Below, piece by piece: positions 5,640-9,458 of a stretch of DNA of 9,458 nt. The DNA is from Caldifarciminota bacterium (lineage in GTDB: Bacteria > Hydrothermota > E44-bin80), in assembly GCA_023127905.1 (NCBI GenBank), contig JAGMEZ010000011.1, positions 1 through 9,458 of the forward strand, given 5' to 3'. The notes under the pieces are model-generated. The model was not told where the DNA came from. It saw only the letters and a list, made by a program, of their open reading frames with translations, and made no database searches. The stretch's first letter is position 1; each line of letters begins with the position of its first letter. A program made the translations under genes and the position numbers.

Positions 5640-6845
5640 TTATTTCAATGTATCCCAGATGAGGATATCTAATACACTCGCTGGGGGCTCTATTGGTTTT
5701 AGTTTTATAAGGTATACGTCATTATCCCATGAACCAAATGATTTTGTACTTCCAGCAATAATATATCCTCCATCCCTTGACCGTTCGATTGAAAAGCCTT
5801 CATCTGGTTGTGTCCCACCAAAAGTTTTTGTCCACAGAGTATCACCGTTTTCATCGGTTTTTATTATATAAACATCATACCAACCCGAACCAAATGATTT
5901 TGTATCTCCTGTAATGATGTATCCTCCGTCCAAAGTCTCGTGTACTGAAAATCCAAAGTCGTGATTTTTTCCACCATATGTTCTTGTCCAGAGAGCATCA
6001 CCATTTTTATCTGTTTTTATAAGGTAGATATCGCTCAGACCGTTACCAAAAGACCTTGTCCATCCTGCAATGATATAACCTTTATCAGTCGTCTGTTGAA
6101 CTGATTCACCGTAATCAAAATCTGGACCTCCATATGTCTTAGTCCATAGAGTTTCCCCACGTGCATCAGTTTTTATAAGATAAACATCGTGCCATCCTGT
6201 ACCGAAGGATTTTGTGTCTCCTACGATAATGTATCCACCATCGGTTGTCTGCTTAACAGACTGTCCTCCATCACAGTCTTTGTCACCGTATGTCTTTGTC
6301 CAGATAGTGTCACCCAAAGAATCAGTCTTTATAAGATAAACATCATAGTCGCCGTAACCAAAAGACATTGTTTCTCCAACAATAATGAATCCACCATCAA
6401 AGGTCTGTTGAATTGAGGAGCCTCCATCCTCATTGTAACCTCCATAGGTTCTTGTCCATATCGTATCTCCTAATGCATCTGTCTTTATTAGATAAACGTC
6501 ATTTTCACCTGCTCCGAACGATCTTGTATTCCCTGTTATAATGTATCCGGAATCGGAGCATTGGATAATCGAAGAGCCTGTATCCGAATTTTTTCCACCA
6601 AATGTCTTCGTCCAGATGTTTGAACCCAGAGAGTCTGTTTTAACAAGATAGACATTAAAGCCTCCTGCGATTGAGCCAGTGTATCCGGTAATGATATATC
6701 CTCCATCATAGGTTTGTTGTACGGAACGTCCGATATCATCATTCACCCCACCGATAGTTCTGGTCCAGAGTGTGTCAGGTTCCTGAGCAAAGATAATTGA
6801 AATTAAAAGGTGCACTGCTGATGTAACAATAATAATCCTATTCAT
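5640..6845 (-). CDS. Secreted seven-repeat beta-propeller protein, function unknown
   Basis: The 401-residue product begins with a signal peptide: basic MNR, a hydrophobic stretch 4-19 and a likely cut after A20 (IFA/Q). The mature part is seven tandem repeats, residues 24-74, 75-126, 127-178, 179-230, 231-282, 283-334 and 335-386. The first has 51 residues and the rest 52. Each follows the plan DTLWTKTYGG - DxGxSxQQTxDGGYIIxG - TxSFGxG - DVYLIKTDxxG. Seven copies fit a single closed seven-bladed beta-propeller, similar in pattern to SBBP-type repeats. Fifteen residues follow (PPASVLDILIWDTLK) with no sorting domain, membrane helix or catalytic domain. It probably acts outside the cytoplasmic membrane, perhaps in binding, but no ligand or activity can be inferred. 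There is no Shine-Dalgarno (the start is preceded by CAATTAAA). It lies 67 bases downstream of priA on the same strand. Confidence 0.9.
   Translation of the reverse strand: MNRIIIVTSAVHLLISIIFAQEPDTLWTRTIGGVNDDIGRSVQQTYDGGYIITGYTGSIAGGFNVYLVKTDSLGSNIWTKTFGGKNSDTGSSIIQCSDSGYIITGNTRSFGAGENDVYLIKTDALGDTIWTRTYGGYNEDGGSSIQQTFDGGFIIVGETMSFGYGDYDVYLIKTDSLGDTIWTKTYGDKDCDGGQSVKQTTDGGYIIVGDTKSFGTGWHDVYLIKTDARGETLWTKTYGGPDFDYGESVQQTTDKGYIIAGWTRSFGNGLSDIYLIKTDKNGDALWTRTYGGKNHDFGFSVHETLDGGYIITGDTKSFGSGWYDVYIIKTDENGDTLWTKTFGGTQPDEGFSIERSRDGGYIIAGSTKSFGSWDNDVYLIKLKPIEPPASVLDILIWDTLK
5688..6776 (-). repeat. Seven tandem ~156-bp coding repeats
   Basis: These are the DNA units of the propeller repeats: 6624-6776 (153 bp), then six 156-bp units at 6468-6623, 6312-6467, 6156-6311, 6000-6155, 5844-5999 and 5688-5843. 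They are diverged in DNA but in perfect register. The strongest conservation is around the DGGYIIxG and DVYLIKTD codons. The first unit is the most divergent and is one codon short in the SFGxG loop. Amplification by internal duplication is the likely origin. Confidence 0.92.
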
Positions 6846-6912
6846 TTTAATTGACCATAAAAAAATTTAACTAATCAAAACAATCAAACTTTATAAATCG
6901 TTTCTTGATAGA
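6846..6912. other. Intergenic gap between priA and the propeller gene
   Basis: This 67-base AT-rich gap contains no hairpin that would work as a terminator. On the minus strand it carries a near direct repeat GTTTGATT-GTTTTGATT and a run of seven T just before the propeller start. No clear promoter could be set, so the propeller gene may be read through from priA or use an AT-rich promoter I cannot recognise. Confidence 0.5.
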
Positions 6913-9333
6913 CTACATCATATCAATCGGGTCGATATCGTAATGGATTCGGAGTCCTCCGACCCTGAATTCTTCCTTGAGTGGTGAGAGGATTTTCTGA
7001 ATAATGAACGGTCTTTTGCATTTTAAGAGGATATGATAGCGGTATTTTCCTTTTAATTTTGAGAGAGGGCATGGAGCAGGACCTAAAACCTCAATTATAA
7101 ACTTTTCTTTCGTGATTGATTTATGAATCAATCGTGCAAGTTTGTTGGAGGAAGATTTCGTTTTTTTTTCGTCAGCGGAAGAGATAATAATCCTTGCGAG
7201 TCTTGAGAAAGGTGGATAATTGAGTTCTTTGCGAATACCGATCTCTTTTTTGTAGAATCCTTCAAAATTGTGAAGTTGCGATTCCTTAATGGCATAATGA
7301 TGAGGTGCGTATGTCTGGATAACAACCTCGCCACCAAGAATTCCCCTGCCTGTTCTTCCAGCAACTTGTGTAAGTAGCTGAAACGTCCTTTCCTGAGCTC
7401 TGAAATCTGGAAAATTGAGCACAGTATCACCAGAGATAACGCCAACGAGTGTTACTTGAGGCAGGTCAAATCCTTTTGCTACCATCTGTGTTCCAAGAAG
7501 AAGGTCTGCTTCACCCTGTCTGAATTGAAAGAAGCTTTTCATATGTGCCCACTTCCTCTTCATAGTGTCTAAGTCCATCCTCATAACTTTCAGAGCCGGA
7601 AATTTCTTCTCAAGGTACTGTTCGATTCTTTGAGTTCCTATACCTGCAAAGAAGAATCGAGTACTATTGCATTCCGGACAACGTCCTGGCGCATTTTCCT
7701 CATAACTGCAGTAGTGACATTTCAGCACTTTATTGGTTCTGTGATATGTTAGTGTTAATTCACAGAACGGGCAGCGTGGAGAGAATCCACAGTCTCTACA
7801 GATAAGAAAATTGGAAAATCCTCTTCTGTTGATAAATAGAATAATCTGCTCGTTTTTTTTTATTCTTTCTTTCATTTTCTCCAGCAGTGTTTGCGAGAGC
7901 AGGAAGTCATCCTCTTTTCGCATATCTATAATTTCCACAGGTGGGAGTTTCCTTTCATTTATTCTCTTGGGTAGTTTTACAAGATTGTATTTCATCTTTT
8001 GTGTATTGTAGAAGGATTCTATAGAAGGTGTTGCGCTTCCAAGTATGCAAACTCCCTTTTCTATCCTTGACCTGATGACAGCTATGTCCCTTGCGGAATA
8101 GAGAGGTTCTTTTCCTGTTTGTTTATATGTACTTTCGTGTTCCTCATCAACGATAATTGCTCCCAGGTTGTTAACAGGAGCAAAAACAGCAAACCGTGCG
8201 CCGATAACTATTCTATATTTTCCATCTTTTATTCCCTTCCATACCTCTACTCTCTCTCTTTCTCCTAATCTGCTGTGATAGAGTACGACTGTTTCGTTAA
8301 ATCGTGCCCTGAAGATTTCCACGGTCTGAGCAGTAAGTGAGACTTCAGGTACAAGAATAATTGCACTTTTCCCTTTCTTCAGAACCTCTTCTACTGTTCT
8401 GAGATAAACCTCTGTTTTTCCACTCCCTGTGATTCCAAATATAAGGAATGTCTCGAATGTTTCATTCTCTATCGCATTTTTTATTCTTTCAATGGCTTCT
8501 TTCTGACTGTGTGTGAGTTTTGGCTTTTGTGTTTTCTTTGTCTTTAGATAGGGAAATTCCTGGACAAAAGGTATAGCAAAAAATGTAATTAGTTTTTTCT
8601 GCTCGAGCGATTTCAGTGAAGAATAAACATTTCCGAATTCTGAGTAAATCTTGCTTTTCCTTATTCCTTCTGGTTTGCTGGCAAGGGATTTATATATATT
8701 TGCCTGTTTTTGTGCTCTTTTTGCAAGGATGTCATAAATCTCTTTATCAAAGTGAGATGATAATCTTATACCATTATTTTCGATCGTCTCTTTAAGTTCA
8801 ATTTTTATTGTCTTCTCGTATATAAAACCCTTTTCTAAAAGAAAATCATATGCTTCCATAGAATCTTTGAATTTTCTTCTGATGTAATTTTTCGAGAGAG
8901 GTCTTTTTTTTAACTCCTTATATAATGCAAGAACAGTTTCATTTCCTTCTATCTCTTTTAAGGTGCCATTCTGGGCAAAAGCGAGGATTTTTTCCTTAAT
9001 AGCAAGACGTGGCGGTAAAGATGCTTTTATTATCAATCCGAGAGAGGTGAGGTAGTAATTAGAGATCCAGGTAAAGAATTCAAGAAGTTTTATTGAAAAA
9101 AGAGGTTCAGTGTTTACAATCTCCTTTATTGGTTTTACCCCTTTGGGTGCTTTTTTGCAGAATCCAGTAATGTAACCTGTAATATTCCTCCTGCCGAATG
9201 GAACAAAGACGGGGATACCAAATTTAATATCAGAAAAAAGGTATGAAGGCACACTGTATATAAAACTTTTCCTGAGGGGTAATGGCAGTGTTACCACGAG
9301 ATACATTCCCTCTTTAAATTTTAATTCAACCAT
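6913..9333 (-). CDS. priA: Primosomal protein N' (replication-restart helicase PriA)
   Basis: PriA is the 3'-to-5' superfamily-2 helicase that recognises stalled or repaired forks and starts reloading of the replicative helicase. The 806-residue protein has the N-terminal DNA-binding region (about 1-110), then a winged-helix-like linker. The helicase core shows Walker A GITGSGKT (300-307), DEEH (396-399), GSATPS (432-437), GIGTQR (564-569), LLGTQMVAKGFD (612-623) and motif VI QVAGRTGRG (656-664). The zinc-binding insert has eight cysteines: C512, C515, C521, C524, C539, C542, C552 and C555. The C-terminal domain closes with HYDIDPIDMM, close to the family ending. It is longer than E. coli PriA (732), mostly through the linker between the DNA-binding and helicase parts. 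The start at 9333 has only AAAGAAAACT before it. An ATG at codon 10 follows GAGGGA but is too close to use it well and would trim the first strand. Confidence 0.98.
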   Translation of the reverse strand: MVELKFKEGMYLVVTLPLPLRKSFIYSVPSYLFSDIKFGIPVFVPFGRRNITGYITGFCKKAPKGVKPIKEIVNTEPLFSIKLLEFFTWISNYYLTSLGLIIKASLPPRLAIKEKILAFAQNGTLKEIEGNETVLALYKELKKRPLSKNYIRRKFKDSMEAYDFLLEKGFIYEKTIKIELKETIENNGIRLSSHFDKEIYDILAKRAQKQANIYKSLASKPEGIRKSKIYSEFGNVYSSLKSLEQKKLITFFAIPFVQEFPYLKTKKTQKPKLTHSQKEAIERIKNAIENETFETFLIFGITGSGKTEVYLRTVEEVLKKGKSAIILVPEVSLTAQTVEIFRARFNETVVLYHSRLGERERVEVWKGIKDGKYRIVIGARFAVFAPVNNLGAIIVDEEHESTYKQTGKEPLYSARDIAVIRSRIEKGVCILGSATPSIESFYNTQKMKYNLVKLPKRINERKLPPVEIIDMRKEDDFLLSQTLLEKMKERIKKNEQIILFINRRGFSNFLICRDCGFSPRCPFCELTLTYHRTNKVLKCHYCSYEENAPGRCPECNSTRFFFAGIGTQRIEQYLEKKFPALKVMRMDLDTMKRKWAHMKSFFQFRQGEADLLLGTQMVAKGFDLPQVTLVGVISGDTVLNFPDFRAQERTFQLLTQVAGRTGRGILGGEVVIQTYAPHHYAIKESQLHNFEGFYKKEIGIRKELNYPPFSRLARIIISSADEKKTKSSSNKLARLIHKSITKEKFIIEVLGPAPCPLSKLKGKYRYHILLKCKRPFIIQKILSPLKEEFRVGGLRIHYDIDPIDMM

Positions 9334-9401
9334 AGTTTTCTTTGGATGTCTCTCTTAAAATCCGAAATTCTAAAGTTTTTCTCCGATCTAAAAACCTTCA
9401 T
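9321..9401 (-). other. Possible 26-codon upstream reading frame overlapping the priA start
   Basis: An ATG at 9401 opens a frame of 26 codons that ends with TAA at 9321-9323, overlapping the priA start by 13 bases in another frame. The product would be basic and polar (starting MKVFRSEKNF), with no known motif and no Shine-Dalgarno. If the priA promoter is right, this ATG lies only about 4 bases from the transcript start, so it could be read as a near-leaderless leader peptide. A chance open frame is at least as likely. Confidence 0.2.
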
Positions 9402-9411
9402 TTTAGTTAAA

Positions 9412-9440
9412 GTAATCTCATAATTTTACTAATTTGTCAA
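9412..9440 (-). promoter_or_regulatory. Candidate promoter of priA
   Basis: On the minus strand a perfect -35 box TTGACA (9440 to 9435) is followed by 17 bases and GATTAC (9417 to 9412). The latter is a weak -10 (3 of 6) but is preceded by TGA, an extended -10 element as at accD. It would start transcription near 9405 and give priA a leader of about 72 bases. TAAAAT at 9428-9423 is an alternative -10 with a poorer -35 (TTTAAT). Confidence 0.4.
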
Positions 9441-9458
9441 TTGATATTAAATATAGTT

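Noticed and set aside
6189..6416. Open frame on the plus strand opposite the propeller gene
   Set aside because: It arises from the repeated codon pattern of the propeller gene on the other strand; its product has no domain and no start context.
5688..6776. Repeats as a CRISPR array or other non-coding repeat
   Set aside because: The 156-bp period is in frame, diverged at silent-type positions and encodes a regular protein repeat.
7128..7445. 105-codon alternative frame within priA
   Set aside because: It is entirely inside the helicase and C-terminal coding sequence of priA, whose motifs are intact in the main frame.

Overview
This AT-rich bacterial window carries eight complete protein-coding genes and is almost wholly coding. 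No rRNA, tRNA, CRISPR array, insertion sequence or phage gene was seen. Most of the content is housekeeping. The organism is probably a member of an uncultivated bacterial lineage near the FCB / WOR-3 (Stahlbacteria) type groups. That placement is an inference from three weak signals: a secreted protein built of GGYIITG-type repeats, start sites that mostly lack Shine-Dalgarno sequences, and AT-rich composition. The promoter candidates have sigma-70-like TTGACA/TATAAT spacing rather than the Bacteroidota TTTG-type pattern, so I would not call it Bacteroidota.

Layout. Positions 1-151 are upstream sequence with an inverted repeat and a good extended -10 promoter that fires almost directly onto the accD start codon. 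Positions 152-5616 hold six genes on the plus strand in close succession. They are accD (acetyl-CoA carboxylase beta subunit), a MalK/UgpC-type ABC transporter ATPase, a 77-residue two-helix membrane protein with a PLDc_N-like pattern, a YbbR/CdaR-like membrane-anchored protein, a HemW-like radical SAM protein and tsaD (tRNA t6A synthesis). Gaps are 8 to 65 bases, so one transcript is plausible. Positions 5640-9333 hold two minus-strand genes facing this cluster: an exported seven-repeat beta-propeller protein and, upstream of it, priA (replication-restart helicase). The 125 bases upstream of priA hold a candidate promoter and a short overlapping reading frame.

How the genes work together. 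They do not form one pathway. accD serves fatty-acid synthesis, tsaD tRNA modification and priA replication restart. The ABC ATPase, the small membrane protein, the YbbR protein and the radical SAM protein lack their usual partners here: no permease or binding protein, no diadenylate cyclase gene, and no heme-pathway gene. The cluster looks like a housekeeping operon of mixed function rather than a dedicated system.

Most notable features. accD is probably translated from a leaderless mRNA. Seven of eight genes lack a recognisable Shine-Dalgarno site, while the small membrane protein has a near-perfect one. The secreted propeller has exactly seven in-phase repeats and nothing else. I found no convincing undescribed defence, mobile or regulatory system.
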